A DNA stretch of 64,000 nucleotides from NCBI RefSeq assembly GCF_000281895.1, contig NZ_CM001558.1, positions 5,646,556 through 5,710,555 of the forward strand. The letters are read 5' to 3'. The notes under the pieces were generated by a model. It worked only from the letters and a program-made list of their open reading frames with translations. It was not told the DNA's origin and did no database searches. This document shows positions 17,200 through 28,319 of the stretch, one piece after another. A program made the translations under genes and the position numbers. Position 1 is the first letter of the stretch, and each line of letters starts with the position of its first letter. This DNA comes from Pseudomonas fluorescens Q2-87 (GTDB lineage: Bacteria > Pseudomonadota > Gammaproteobacteria > Pseudomonadales > Pseudomonadaceae).

Positions 17200-18069
17200 T
17201 CACGCGCACCTCGGGATCATGACTACCGCCCCCAGGATCACCCCGCGCAACGGCGATACATCGGAAAAATCCCTGCCCCAGGCCAGAGTGATGTGCTCCA
17301 GGGCCGGTTGCACATTATTGGTCGGATCGAAATCCACCCACCCCAGCATCGGACAATACACCGAGACCCAGGCGTGAGACGCATCGGCGCCAATCAACCG
17401 TGGCTGGCCGGGCGGTGGCTGGGTCAGGAGATAACCACTGACGTAACGGGCCGCCAGCCCGCGCGAGCGCACGCAGGCCAGCATCAGGTGGGCAAAGTCC
17501 TGGCACACCCCTCGACGTCGCTCCAGCACCTCCACCAGCGGCGTCGCCACCTGGGTCGCCTCGGCATCGAAGGTGAATTCCTCGAAAATCTTTTCCATCA
17601 GGGCGCGCACGCCCATCATCAATGGGCGCCCCGGCGGGAAGCAGCTTTCGGAAAACTCGACGAAACTGCGCTTGAGGTGCACGTAGGGTGACTCGAAACG
17701 ATAACGGCACGCTTCCAACAACGGCGCGGCCACTGGCCGACCGCTATAGGTCAATGCGTCACGCGTCGTCTCCCAGGCCGGGGACGCGTTGAAATCCAGC
17801 TCAGGCCGGGCCAGCACCTCGACGCTCAAGCGGGCGTTGACCAGCAACTCGTCGTGAGGCCGTTCGAAGGCCAGGCGGGTCAGCGGGTTGCCGAACACAT
17901 CCTGCTCGTCGCGACGGCTGGTCGGCTGCGGGCTGATCAGCAACTGTTGCTCGGTGCAACGCTGCCAGTCACAGGGCCGCGGCCACAGATGCGCAAGCTG
18001 CTGGGCCAGGGAAACCGGGCTGTCATAGTGATAGTGGGTGTCGTGGAGGATCTGGTAACGAGCGTTCAT
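17200..18069 (-). CDS. Transglutaminase-like cysteine protease family protein, C-terminus apparently frameshifted
   Basis: A 289-residue protein with an N-terminal transglutaminase-associated domain (about 1-90) and a papain-like core: catalytic Cys in RRGVCQDFAHLML, His in ASHAWVSVY and Asp in GWVDFDPTNN. At a run of five C on the plus strand (17229-17233) one extra base would replace the ending AVVMIPRCA with an in-frame GGSHDPEVRVTVMPLES and a stop at 17177, which looks like the natural family ending. So the called stop probably reflects a one-base deletion or a sequence error. It overlaps the alpha-E protein gene by one base (TGATG). Confidence 0.8.
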   Translation of the reverse strand: MNARYQILHDTHYHYDSPVSLAQQLAHLWPRPCDWQRCTEQQLLISPQPTSRRDEQDVFGNPLTRLAFERPHDELLVNARLSVEVLARPELDFNASPAWETTRDALTYSGRPVAAPLLEACRYRFESPYVHLKRSFVEFSESCFPPGRPLMMGVRALMEKIFEEFTFDAEATQVATPLVEVLERRRGVCQDFAHLMLACVRSRGLAARYVSGYLLTQPPPGQPRLIGADASHAWVSVYCPMLGWVDFDPTNNVQPALEHITLAWGRDFSDVSPLRGVILGAVVMIPRCA

Positions 18070-20555
18070 CAGACGGACACCGTACGCTGGCTGACGTCAT
18101 CGACGTGGGCAAAATGGCGCAAGGCCAGGCGATCGGAAACCTGGCCGCTGACATCAGCCACTTCCTGCAACAGATCGGCCAGCCCATCGAGCGCCGCGCG
18201 CAGGCTGGTTTCGCCGAACAATGGGTTTTCCAGGCAGCGCAAGTCAAAGCGCGAAAGGCGCATCACCAGTTCTGGCAAGGCGGTTTCCCGGGGCGCACCA
18301 AAATCATCGTTCAGGCGCTTGAGCGTACGGGCCACCAGTTTCAATTGAAAGAGCACGGCGTGAGGGTTCTGCTCGTCCAACAGCAACAGGTCAAGCACCG
18401 GGATCAACTGCGCCACCGCCAGGTAACGCGAGCGGTAAGTGATGCTGCTGTTGCCCAGCTCCAGCAGCCACTCCAGACCGGCCTGGTCGAATACCGCCTC
18501 GCTGCGCAGGAACGCCGCCAGGCTGCTGCTGAGAAATTGCAGGCGTTCCAGGCGCCGGCCAATCATCAAAAAGCGCCACCCCTCATCACGGGTCATGTCG
18601 TCCAGGGCGAATCCGGACAACGCCGCCAGGGACATGACCAACCGGTTGAGGAAATCCAGCAACTCGCCGAAATCCGGTTCGGCGGTTTCCAGCTCCATGG
18701 CTTCGCGCTGCAACTCTACCAGCGCCTGCCAGTTCTCTCGGGACAGCTTGCCGCGAACCTGCGAGGCGGCCCATTGCAAGCGTTGCAGGTTGGAACGAAG
18801 GCTGAACGACCAGTCCTCCCCCAGCAGCGCGGCCAACAGGCGCTCCGGCAGCTCACCTTCGTCAGGCAGCAGCATCAGGCTTTCGCCAAGGGCCACAGCC
18901 GATTGCAGCGCCTGGGGATCGTCACCGTCGACATAGCGCGCCAGCATGATGCGCAGCAACCGGGCGCTGTCGTCGCAACGTTCGCAGTAGCGGCCGAACC
19001 AGAACAGGTTCTCCACCACCCGCGAAGGCAAGTACGGGTCACGCCGCACCAGGTCGTGGACGCCGACGGTTCGCTGGGCCGTCCATTGTTCGCCGCCAGG
19101 CGCCTGTTCGCCGAGCACCCAGGTGTCCTTGCTGGCGCCACCGCGTTGCATCGACACCACCTCGGCGTCAGCCTCGGCGGCCACGCGGGTCAGGCCACCG
19201 GACAGAATTCGATAATCGTCCTTCCCGGACACGGCATACACGCGCATGCCGATGGCCCGGGGCTGGATCTGGCCGTCTTCGGCCTGCCAGACAGGCGCCT
19301 GGGACAACTGCGCCAGTTCCTGGGCGACATAGGCATAGGGCCGCGCCTGCATGCGCGCCGCCAGTTGGCCACGCTGCTCCTCGCTCAGGTCGCGACCGAA
19401 CACCGGCGCGAAACTCTGGGAAGGAAATGCCGGTTTGATCAGCAACTGCGGCAGTTTTTCCAGGGCCTGGGCCAGCACCGGCGGCTCACCGCACCACCAG
19501 GTGGCGATCGAGGGCAGCATCAGTTCCTCACCGAACAAAAACTGATTGATCTTCGGCAGGAACCCCAGCAGGCCTGGCGATTCCAGCACGCCGCTGCCCA
19601 GGGCGTTGGCCACCAGAACCCGACCCTGGCGCACCGCTTCCAGCAAGCCCGGCACGCCCAGGGCCGAATCGGTGCGCAATTCCAGCGGGTCGCAAAAATC
19701 ATCGTCGAGCCGGCGCATGATGGCATGGACCCGGCGCAGCCCACTGAGGGTTTTCAAGTACACCGTGGCGTCCCGAACGGTCAGGTCGCCGCCTTCCACC
19801 AGCGGGTAACCGAGCTGGCGTGCCAGGTAGAGATGCTCGAAATAACTTTCGTTGAAGCGACCCGGCGTCAACAGCACCACCAACGGTGGCTCGCCGTCGC
19901 TGGGTGCTTGCCGTGCGAGGGTTTCCTGCAAGGTACGGAAGAAACCGGACAGGTGCCGCACCTTCAAATCGCGATACAGGTCGGGAAATGCGCGGGAAAC
20001 GATCATGCGGTTTTCCAGCGCATAACCGGACCCGGAAGGCGCCTGGGTCCGATCCGCCGTCACCCACCAGCGGCCGTCGGGCGTGCGCGCCAGATCCACT
20101 GCATACATGTGCAGGAAGATGCCGTCCGGCGGTGCGATGCCCTGGCAGGGCCAGAGAAAATTGTTGTGCCCGAACACCAGCTCCGGCGGCAGAAGTCCTT
20201 CGCTGATCAACCGCTGCGGCCCGTACAAGTCGGCCAGCACCGCATTGAGCAGCCGTGCACGCTGGGCGATGCCGGCCGAAAGTTGCCGCCACTCCTGTGC
20301 GTCGATGATGTGCGGCAGCAAGTCCAGCTCCCAGGGCCGGTCCGCGCCCTTCGGGTCCGCATAGACGTTATAAGTGACACCGTTTTCCTGGATCTGCCGG
20401 GCCAGGAGGGTTTGGCGCTGGAGCAACTGAGCCGGCGTGCTGCGCTGCAACTGGTCGAACAGCGGCTGCCAGTGCACACGCACCGCGCCGCTGTTATCCA
20501 GCAATTCGTGATAGGTGCCCGTCGTCAGCGGGTAACGGTCAAGCAGGTCAGGCAT
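18069..20555 (-). CDS. Circularly permuted ATP-grasp / alpha-E domain fusion protein
   Basis: An 828-residue two-part protein. Residues 1 to about 480 match the circularly permuted ATP-grasp family (DUF404/DUF407): ENGVTYNVYADPKG, FHLM-type IFLHMYAVDLARTPDGRWWV, the RTQAPSGSGYALENR loop, LTPGRFNESYFEH and the KPAFPSQS lysine. The rest is an alpha-E (DUF403) helical domain beginning RVVENLFWFGRYCER. Such ligases are predicted to form peptide-like bonds. The ATG at 20555 is preferred to an upstream TTG; neither has a good ribosome site. It lies between two transglutaminase genes on the same strand. Confidence 0.82.
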   Translation of the reverse strand: MPDLLDRYPLTTGTYHELLDNSGAVRVHWQPLFDQLQRSTPAQLLQRQTLLARQIQENGVTYNVYADPKGADRPWELDLLPHIIDAQEWRQLSAGIAQRARLLNAVLADLYGPQRLISEGLLPPELVFGHNNFLWPCQGIAPPDGIFLHMYAVDLARTPDGRWWVTADRTQAPSGSGYALENRMIVSRAFPDLYRDLKVRHLSGFFRTLQETLARQAPSDGEPPLVVLLTPGRFNESYFEHLYLARQLGYPLVEGGDLTVRDATVYLKTLSGLRRVHAIMRRLDDDFCDPLELRTDSALGVPGLLEAVRQGRVLVANALGSGVLESPGLLGFLPKINQFLFGEELMLPSIATWWCGEPPVLAQALEKLPQLLIKPAFPSQSFAPVFGRDLSEEQRGQLAARMQARPYAYVAQELAQLSQAPVWQAEDGQIQPRAIGMRVYAVSGKDDYRILSGGLTRVAAEADAEVVSMQRGGASKDTWVLGEQAPGGEQWTAQRTVGVHDLVRRDPYLPSRVVENLFWFGRYCERCDDSARLLRIMLARYVDGDDPQALQSAVALGESLMLLPDEGELPERLLAALLGEDWSFSLRSNLQRLQWAASQVRGKLSRENWQALVELQREAMELETAEPDFGELLDFLNRLVMSLAALSGFALDDMTRDEGWRFLMIGRRLERLQFLSSSLAAFLRSEAVFDQAGLEWLLELGNSSITYRSRYLAVAQLIPVLDLLLLDEQNPHAVLFQLKLVARTLKRLNDDFGAPRETALPELVMRLSRFDLRCLENPLFGETSLRAALDGLADLLQEVADVSGQVSDRLALRHFAHVDDVSQRTVSV

Positions 20556-20642
20556 GGAAAGCTCGGCAGAGGGCAATGAAAGGTGAGACTAGCGCAGCAC
20601 GTCACGCCCGGATAGCTGTGTTTGGACCCGGACATGACGACT

Positions 20643-20772
20643 GTGGCGAGGGAGCTTGCTCCCGCTGGGCTGCGCAGCAGCCCTGAAACCTGACCACCCG
20701 GTGTGTCAGGCAAATGGAGTCGGCTGTCTTGGGGCCGCTTCGCAGCCCAGCGGGAGCAAGCGCCCTCGCCAC
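20643..20772. repeat. REPIN (GTGGCGAGGG family) inside the transglutaminase cluster
   Basis: Inverted REP units are separated by about 80 bases; the right unit has one change (GCGCCCTCGCC). It separates the DUF2126 gene from the ATP-grasp gene, both on the minus strand. Confidence 0.88.
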
Positions 20773-20781
20773 AGGGTTCAC

Positions 20782-23700
20782 TTACACCTTGGGTGCCCCT
20801 TGAAATCGGCGCAGATCGAGCGTGAGGGGAAACTCGTCATCCATTGCCAAGCTGGGTATCGGAAGTTTTCCTGGCGTGTGGCCGAGGCGGAAGAAGCGCG
20901 CCATTCGCCGGCTTTCGGCCTCGTTGGCGTTCACCGGCAGGCTGTCATAGTTGCGCCCGCCCGGATGGGCAACGTGATATTGGCAGCCGCCCACCGAGCG
21001 TTGCATCCAAGTGTCGAGCAGATCGAAGACCAGCGGCGCATGCACCGGGATGGTTGGTTGCAGGCAGTTGGCCGGCTGCCAGGCACGGAAACGTACACCA
21101 GCGACGAATTCGCCAACCCGGCCGGTGGGTTGCAAGGGCACCGGCACGCCATTGCAGGTCAGCAGGTAGCGTTGCGGCGCCAAGCCGCTGAGCTTGACCT
21201 GCAAGCGCTCCAGGGAGGAATCCACGTAGCGCACGGTGCCACCCACCGCGCCCTCTTCCCCCAGCACATGCCAGGGCTCGAGGGCCTGGCGCAGTTGCAG
21301 CTCGATACCACTGACGGCGTAATCGCCCACCTTGGGGAAACGAAACTCCAGGTGCGCGGCGAACCACTCGGCCCGCAGCGGGTAACCGGCGGCGTTCAGG
21401 TCATGGATGACATCAGCGAAATCCTGCTCGATAAAGTGCGGCAGCAGGAAGCGGTCATGCAGCTCGGTGCCCCAGCGCGCCAGCTTCGCCGGTGCATAGG
21501 GCTCGCGCCAGAATCGCGCCACCAGCGCCCGCAGCAATAACTGTTGGGCCAGGCTCATGCGAGCGTGGGGCGGCATCTCGAACGCACGCAGCTCCAGCAG
21601 ACCGAGGCGCCCGGTGGCACCGTCCGGCGAATAGAGTTTGTCGATGCAGAATTCGGCACGATGGGTATTGCCGGTCACGTCGATCAACAAGTTGCGCAAC
21701 AACCGGTCGACCAGCCAAGGCGGGCATTCCTCGCCCGGCTGCGGCATCTGGGCGAAGGCGATTTCCAGCTCGTACAACGCGTCATTGCGCGCCTCATCCA
21801 CCCGTGGCGCCTGGGAGGTCGGGCCGATAAACAGCCCGGAAAACAGGTAGGACAACGACGGGTGGTTATGCCAGTAACTGATCAGGCTGCGCAGCAGGTC
21901 GGGACGCCGCAGGAATGGTGAGTCAGCCGGCGTCGCACCACCCAATACGAAATGGTTACCGCCGCCTGTGCCGGTGTGCCGGCCATCGATCATGAATTTT
22001 TCAGTGGTCAGCCGGGTCTGTCGTGCCTGCTCATAGAGAAATTCGGTGCGCTCGACCAGCTCATCCCACGTCGCCGACGGCTGCACGTTGACCTCGATCA
22101 CGCCCGGATCGGGGGTGATGCGAAAGTTGCCCAGGCGCGGGTCGCTCGGCGGCTCATAACCTTCCAGCAGCACCGGGCAATGCAGCTCCTGAGCCGTGGC
22201 TTCGATGGCGCTGACCAGTTCCAGGTAATCCTCGACCCGTTCCAGCGGTGGCATGAACAAGTACAGCCGGCCTTCCCGTGCCTCGGCACAGAACGCGGTG
22301 CGCGTCAGCCAGTCGGCGGACTCGTCGATTTGTGGGGCGCGATCCTGCCCGTCCGCTGACTCGCCGTGACGCGCCAGTTGCTCGGTGTCGGGCAGCTCGG
22401 GCAAATCCTGGTTCGGGTCGGTGGGGTGGATGAACGGGTACTCAGCCGCCGTCACCCACGGCTGGGACGCCAATGGCAGGCGATAGCCCAGGGGCGAATC
22501 CCCCGGTACCAACCGGCAATGGTTGTCCCGCAGGTACCAGCGGCCACTCTGCCACTGGTCACCCTTGGCGGTACGGGCCAGCGGCAAGACCTGACCGATC
22601 ACTTTATCCAGGCCCTGGCTGAAGACCTTGCGCAACCGTGCCCGCTCAAGGGCGTCTTCCAGGCGTGGATCTTCGGCCGTGACATTCGAGGGCAACGCAC
22701 CTTCGCGCCAGAGGTAATAGAAATTGTCTTCATAGGCTGGAAACACGAATCGCGCCGGGATGTCCAGGCGCTCGGCGACACTCGCCAAAAAGCGCCCCGC
22801 CAGTTCGCCATCGGCGCCATAGTCTTGCTGTTCGTCGGCAATCAACGCAGCGTTGTGCCAGATCGGCACCCCGTCACGCCGCCAATAGCAGTTCAAGGAC
22901 CAGCGCGGCAGTTGCTCGCCGGGGTACCACTTGCCCTGGCCGAAATGCACCAGCCCCTTGGGCGCGTAGTGGCTGCGCATGCGCTGGAACAGTTCAGCGG
23001 AGAGCCGACGCTTGTCCGGTCCGAGCGCCGCGGTGTTCCATTCGGCGCCGTCCGGGTCATCGATGGACACGAAGGTCGGTTCGCCGCCCATGGTCAGGCG
23101 CACGTCGCCCTCCAGCAGGTCGGCATCGATCTGGCGGCCCAACGCCTGGATCGCCAGCCATTGTGCGTCGGTGTAGGGCTTGGTGACCCGCGGCGCCTCC
23201 CAGACCCGCTCCACGGACATCTCATGATTGAATTCGCATTCGCAAGGCTCCACCAAACCGCTGATGGGCGCGGCCGAGGAAGGATCAGGACTACACGCCA
23301 ACGGGATGTGTCCTTCGCCAGCGAACAACCCCGACGTCGCATCCAGGCCGATCCAGCCGGCACCGGGCAGGTAAACCTCGCACCAGGCGTGCAGGTCGGT
23401 GAAGTCCACCTCGGTACCGGACGGGCCATCGAGGCTTTTCACATCGGCGGTCAACTGGATCAGGTAACCGGACACAAAACGCGCGGCCAAGCCGAGGTTG
23501 CGCAATAGCTGCACCAGCAGCCAGGCCGAATCGCGGCAGGAACCGGACGCGTGCTCAAGCGTATGCTCCGGCGTCTGCACGCCGGGCTCCATGCGGATCA
23601 GGTAGTTGATGTCCTCGCTCAAGCGTTGGTTGAGCGCCACCAGAAAATCCACCGCCGGCAATGGCGTGCGGTCGATGCCGTCCAGATAAGCCTGGAACCT

Positions 23701-24075
23701 GGGCGTCAACGGCAAGGTTTCAAGGTACGGCGCCAGCTCCTTGCGCTCGTCGGCGGCGTAGGCGAACGGAATCTTTTCGGCGTAGGGCTCGAGAAAAAAA
23801 TCGAACGGGTTGAACACCGCCATTTCCGCCAGCAGATCGACTTCGATCCGCAGCTCCCGAGTTTTCTCGGGAAACACCAACCGCGCCAGGTAATTGCCCT
23901 GAGGGTCCTGTTGCCAGTTGATAAAGTGCTGGTCGGGGGAGACTTTCAGTGAATAGGAAAGAATGCGCGTGCGGCTATGGGCCGCCGGGCGCAGGCGAAC
24001 GATCTGCGGGCCGAGTTCGACAGCGCGGTCGTAACGGTAATGCGTGACGTGATGCAATGCGACATGAATCGACAC
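20782..24075 (-). CDS. Transglutaminase / DUF2126 fusion protein
   Basis: A 1097-residue protein. It has an N-terminal transglutaminase-associated domain (HVALHHVTHYRYDRAVELGP), a transglutaminase core at about residues 170-290 (Cys in GSCRDSAWLLVQ, His in DLHAWCEVY, Asp in WIGLDATSG), then the very long DUF2126 region beginning DVRLTMGGEPTFVSIDDPDG and running to the end. DUF2126 is suspected to be a glutamine-synthetase-like amidoligase fold. The GTG at 24075 is chosen: GGAGG lies 7 bases upstream and the sequence fits family starts. It probably works with the two genes downstream. Confidence 0.82.
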   Translation of the reverse strand: MSIHVALHHVTHYRYDRAVELGPQIVRLRPAAHSRTRILSYSLKVSPDQHFINWQQDPQGNYLARLVFPEKTRELRIEVDLLAEMAVFNPFDFFLEPYAEKIPFAYAADERKELAPYLETLPLTPRFQAYLDGIDRTPLPAVDFLVALNQRLSEDINYLIRMEPGVQTPEHTLEHASGSCRDSAWLLVQLLRNLGLAARFVSGYLIQLTADVKSLDGPSGTEVDFTDLHAWCEVYLPGAGWIGLDATSGLFAGEGHIPLACSPDPSSAAPISGLVEPCECEFNHEMSVERVWEAPRVTKPYTDAQWLAIQALGRQIDADLLEGDVRLTMGGEPTFVSIDDPDGAEWNTAALGPDKRRLSAELFQRMRSHYAPKGLVHFGQGKWYPGEQLPRWSLNCYWRRDGVPIWHNAALIADEQQDYGADGELAGRFLASVAERLDIPARFVFPAYEDNFYYLWREGALPSNVTAEDPRLEDALERARLRKVFSQGLDKVIGQVLPLARTAKGDQWQSGRWYLRDNHCRLVPGDSPLGYRLPLASQPWVTAAEYPFIHPTDPNQDLPELPDTEQLARHGESADGQDRAPQIDESADWLTRTAFCAEAREGRLYLFMPPLERVEDYLELVSAIEATAQELHCPVLLEGYEPPSDPRLGNFRITPDPGVIEVNVQPSATWDELVERTEFLYEQARQTRLTTEKFMIDGRHTGTGGGNHFVLGGATPADSPFLRRPDLLRSLISYWHNHPSLSYLFSGLFIGPTSQAPRVDEARNDALYELEIAFAQMPQPGEECPPWLVDRLLRNLLIDVTGNTHRAEFCIDKLYSPDGATGRLGLLELRAFEMPPHARMSLAQQLLLRALVARFWREPYAPAKLARWGTELHDRFLLPHFIEQDFADVIHDLNAAGYPLRAEWFAAHLEFRFPKVGDYAVSGIELQLRQALEPWHVLGEEGAVGGTVRYVDSSLERLQVKLSGLAPQRYLLTCNGVPVPLQPTGRVGEFVAGVRFRAWQPANCLQPTIPVHAPLVFDLLDTWMQRSVGGCQYHVAHPGGRNYDSLPVNANEAESRRMARFFRLGHTPGKLPIPSLAMDDEFPLTLDLRRFQGAPKV

Positions 24076-24250
24076 GGCGTGCCTCCTGCGAACCTGGGCG
24101 TTATCGAAAGCGGCGCAAGACTTATGCCATGCAGGCAGGCCGGACACTTTCCTCATCTACTCAAGGCAGTAGAGCACTAAAACCGCGCGATGCCTGTATT
24201 GATCTGCAGGCGGTCGCACATAAATGCGGCGCCGACGGCAGGGAATCGGC

Positions 24251-24712
24251 TCAGCGACGGGGGCGAGAGGTCTTGGCAGCCTGGATGATGAGTTCACGCT
24301 GGCGGCGGATTTCCACGAGTTTGCTGCGCATCTCGCGGTGGCGTTTGCTGTTGATCAACAGCAACCCCAGCAGTGGCAGCAGCACAGCGAATACGTAGAC
24401 GCCTTGATGCGGACGGTAGGCGAGCATCGGCAATACCGCTGCCAGGCATGCCAGGAAATAACCCGCCACGCACCAGACCGCCCAAGCACGCCCGCGGGCA
24501 ATCATGAGATTGCCCAACACCAGGACGCAGACCAGAGCCAAGGTCCCGAACCCCACATAATCAGTCCTGATTGAAGGCTCCAGGGCGCGCCAATAGGTAG
24601 TCCCGGCCAGAACGAGCAACGTTGATCCCGAAAAGCAGCCCAGCAGAATGGTGCCCATGAACACCGGAAAATACCGGGCGAGGAAGCTCTTCAATGACCC
24701 GCCGCCGATCAT
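24251..24712 (-). CDS. Four-helix membrane protein, possible immunity protein
   Basis: A 153-residue protein with about four hydrophobic helices (VFMGTILLGCFSGSTLLVLAG; FGTLALVCVLVLGNLMIA; AVWCVAGYFLACLAAVLPML; VYVFAVLLPLLGLLLI) and a basic cytoplasmic-type tail ending TSRPRR. No enzymatic motif is seen. The ATG overlaps the stop of the upstream gene (ATGA), so the two are made together. A small multispanning protein coupled to a membrane-active candidate toxin is the usual arrangement for immunity to pore-forming effectors or bacteriocins; this is inference. Confidence 0.75.
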   Translation of the reverse strand: MIGGGSLKSFLARYFPVFMGTILLGCFSGSTLLVLAGTTYWRALEPSIRTDYVGFGTLALVCVLVLGNLMIARGRAWAVWCVAGYFLACLAAVLPMLAYRPHQGVYVFAVLLPLLGLLLINSKRHREMRSKLVEIRRQRELIIQAAKTSRPRR

Positions 24713-25638
24713 TCCGTAAACTCCTCGTACAATCCGACAGCAACCGTTTTCACATGGCCGCCCCCCGTGTAACTGCCGATAACGCCCAGGGCGCCGCCCA
24801 GGGAGTCCTTGATTTGAGTCAGCGTCGCGTGCCGGATCTCAGCAGATGAATAACGCTTGGGCAGGGCCCCGGCTCGTTGTTCAAGCTTGAGCAATTTTGC
24901 AGTCAGGCTCGGGTCCTTCAGCGTCAACAGCTCCTTGGTCAACTTGCTTCGTTCCTGCCGACTCAGGCCCTTGAGCAACTGATACCAACTCTTCCCGGTG
25001 CCGGCCGCTTTGTTGGCCTTGAGCAGCCGGACAGTCGTCAGGGCCGAGCCACCGACACCCACCAGGGAGACCCCGTCAAGGATCGGCGACACAATGTTGT
25101 ACCAATCAGCGTCATTCATCTCGTCGTTGCCGGTGGGGTTGGTCAGCTCATTCGCCACCCGCATTCCGCCGATGACACATTGCGCGGTACTGGCCGTCGC
25201 GGCAGCAGCACCCAGCGCAACGACAAAAGCACTTGCACCGGCCGTAAAGGGCACCGCGACACTTCCACTGAACACCACCACCCAACCAATCACCGCGGCG
25301 ACACAGGACAGGCCGGCATTGGTTGCTTCAAGCCCGAGCTTGGACTCGCGCGGGCTGCTCTTAACCTGATCGATGAATTGCTGCGGTGCGATGTATTTTT
25401 TTGCCTCGCGCAGGATGATGCGCTTGGGCGCAATGCTGCAAATCGGCTTGAATTCGCGCAGGGTCACGACGTTGTATTCGGAGTCGATGTACACCACTCC
25501 CGCCCCCGCAACACCCGGATCAGCATCAATGGCTGCAAACAGGCGTGGCAGGTTGACCTGGCTTTCGATGCGCTGGCGAGCCATGTATTGCGAGAACGTG
25601 AAGTCCATGCCAAGGGTCGGTGAAGGGGCGCTGCTCAT
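24709..25638 (-). CDS. Hypothetical protein with central membrane hairpin, candidate effector
   Basis: A 309-residue protein with no recognised family. Residues 1-100 are soluble and mixed. Residues 107-160 form a glycine/alanine-rich pair of hydrophobic segments (CVAAVIGWVVVFSGSVAVPF and ASAFVVALGAAAATASTA). Residues 175-309 are amphipathic and lysine-rich (SRQERSKLTKELLTLK) with a glycine-rich end (GGALGVIGSYTGGG). It has no signal peptide. The ATG at 25638 has AAGGA upstream. The layout recalls pore-forming interbacterial effectors, with the downstream membrane protein as immunity. No VgrG, PAAR or bacteriocin release genes are nearby. Confidence 0.7.
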   Translation of the reverse strand: MSSAPSPTLGMDFTFSQYMARQRIESQVNLPRLFAAIDADPGVAGAGVVYIDSEYNVVTLREFKPICSIAPKRIILREAKKYIAPQQFIDQVKSSPRESKLGLEATNAGLSCVAAVIGWVVVFSGSVAVPFTAGASAFVVALGAAAATASTAQCVIGGMRVANELTNPTGNDEMNDADWYNIVSPILDGVSLVGVGGSALTTVRLLKANKAAGTGKSWYQLLKGLSRQERSKLTKELLTLKDPSLTAKLLKLEQRAGALPKRYSSAEIRHATLTQIKDSLGGALGVIGSYTGGGHVKTVAVGLYEEFTE

Positions 25639-25687
25639 GTGAATCGTCCTTGAGAATTGGGAGTGAGATTTTATCCACACTGAACCT

Positions 25688-25705
25688 TGTGGCGAGGGAG
25701 CCTGC
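25688..25705. repeat. Solitary truncated REP unit
   Basis: GTGGCGAGGGAGCCTGCT matches the left half of the GTGGCGAGGG-family REP with one change and no partner. It lies upstream of the candidate effector gene. Confidence 0.6.
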
Positions 25706-25770
25706 TGTATTGGAGTGGCGCGCATCGGCGGCCGCCACGATAACAAACGGCCAGCACTGTCGCTAGAAAG

Positions 25771-25800
25771 CAAAACGCCAGCACTGAGGCTGGCGTTTTG
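25771..25800. terminator. Terminator after ygiQ
   Basis: A 12-bp perfect stem CAAAACGCCAGC / GCTGGCGTTTTG with a 6-base loop lies 16 bases past the ygiQ stop. Its ends are A/T-rich on both sides. Confidence 0.8.
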
Positions 25801-25816
25801 CGTAGCGGTTTTACAA

Positions 25817-28117
<2,301 letters not shown>

Positions 28118-28182
28118 GTCGATGACCGGTATAAAAGAAGAAAAATCGCGGGCGCGGAATATAGCACAAAAAATAACCAATT

Positions 28183-28300
28183 GTGGCGAGGGAGCTTGCT
28201 CCCGTCCGGCTGCGCAGCAGTCGGATATCCCACACCCCCTTGATTACAAGGGCAACTGGGGTCTGCTGCGCAGCCCAGCGGGAGCAAGCTCCCTCGCCAC
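28183..28300. repeat. REPIN (GTGGCGAGGG family) between dnaB and ygiQ
   Basis: Inverted REP units flank a centre with complementary GGCTGCGCAGCAG and CTGCTGCGCAGCC arms, so the whole 118 bp can fold into one long hairpin. It ends 20 bases from the dnaB stop. Confidence 0.9.
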
Positions 28301-28319
28301 AAGGGCAGTTTCGGACGGA

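Noticed and set aside
18105..20579. 824-codon open frame on the plus strand opposite the ATP-grasp/alpha-E gene
   Set aside because: It is antisense to a gene with clear domain motifs; long antisense frames are common in this GC-rich coding DNA and its translation (His/Gln/Arg-rich) resembles no protein.
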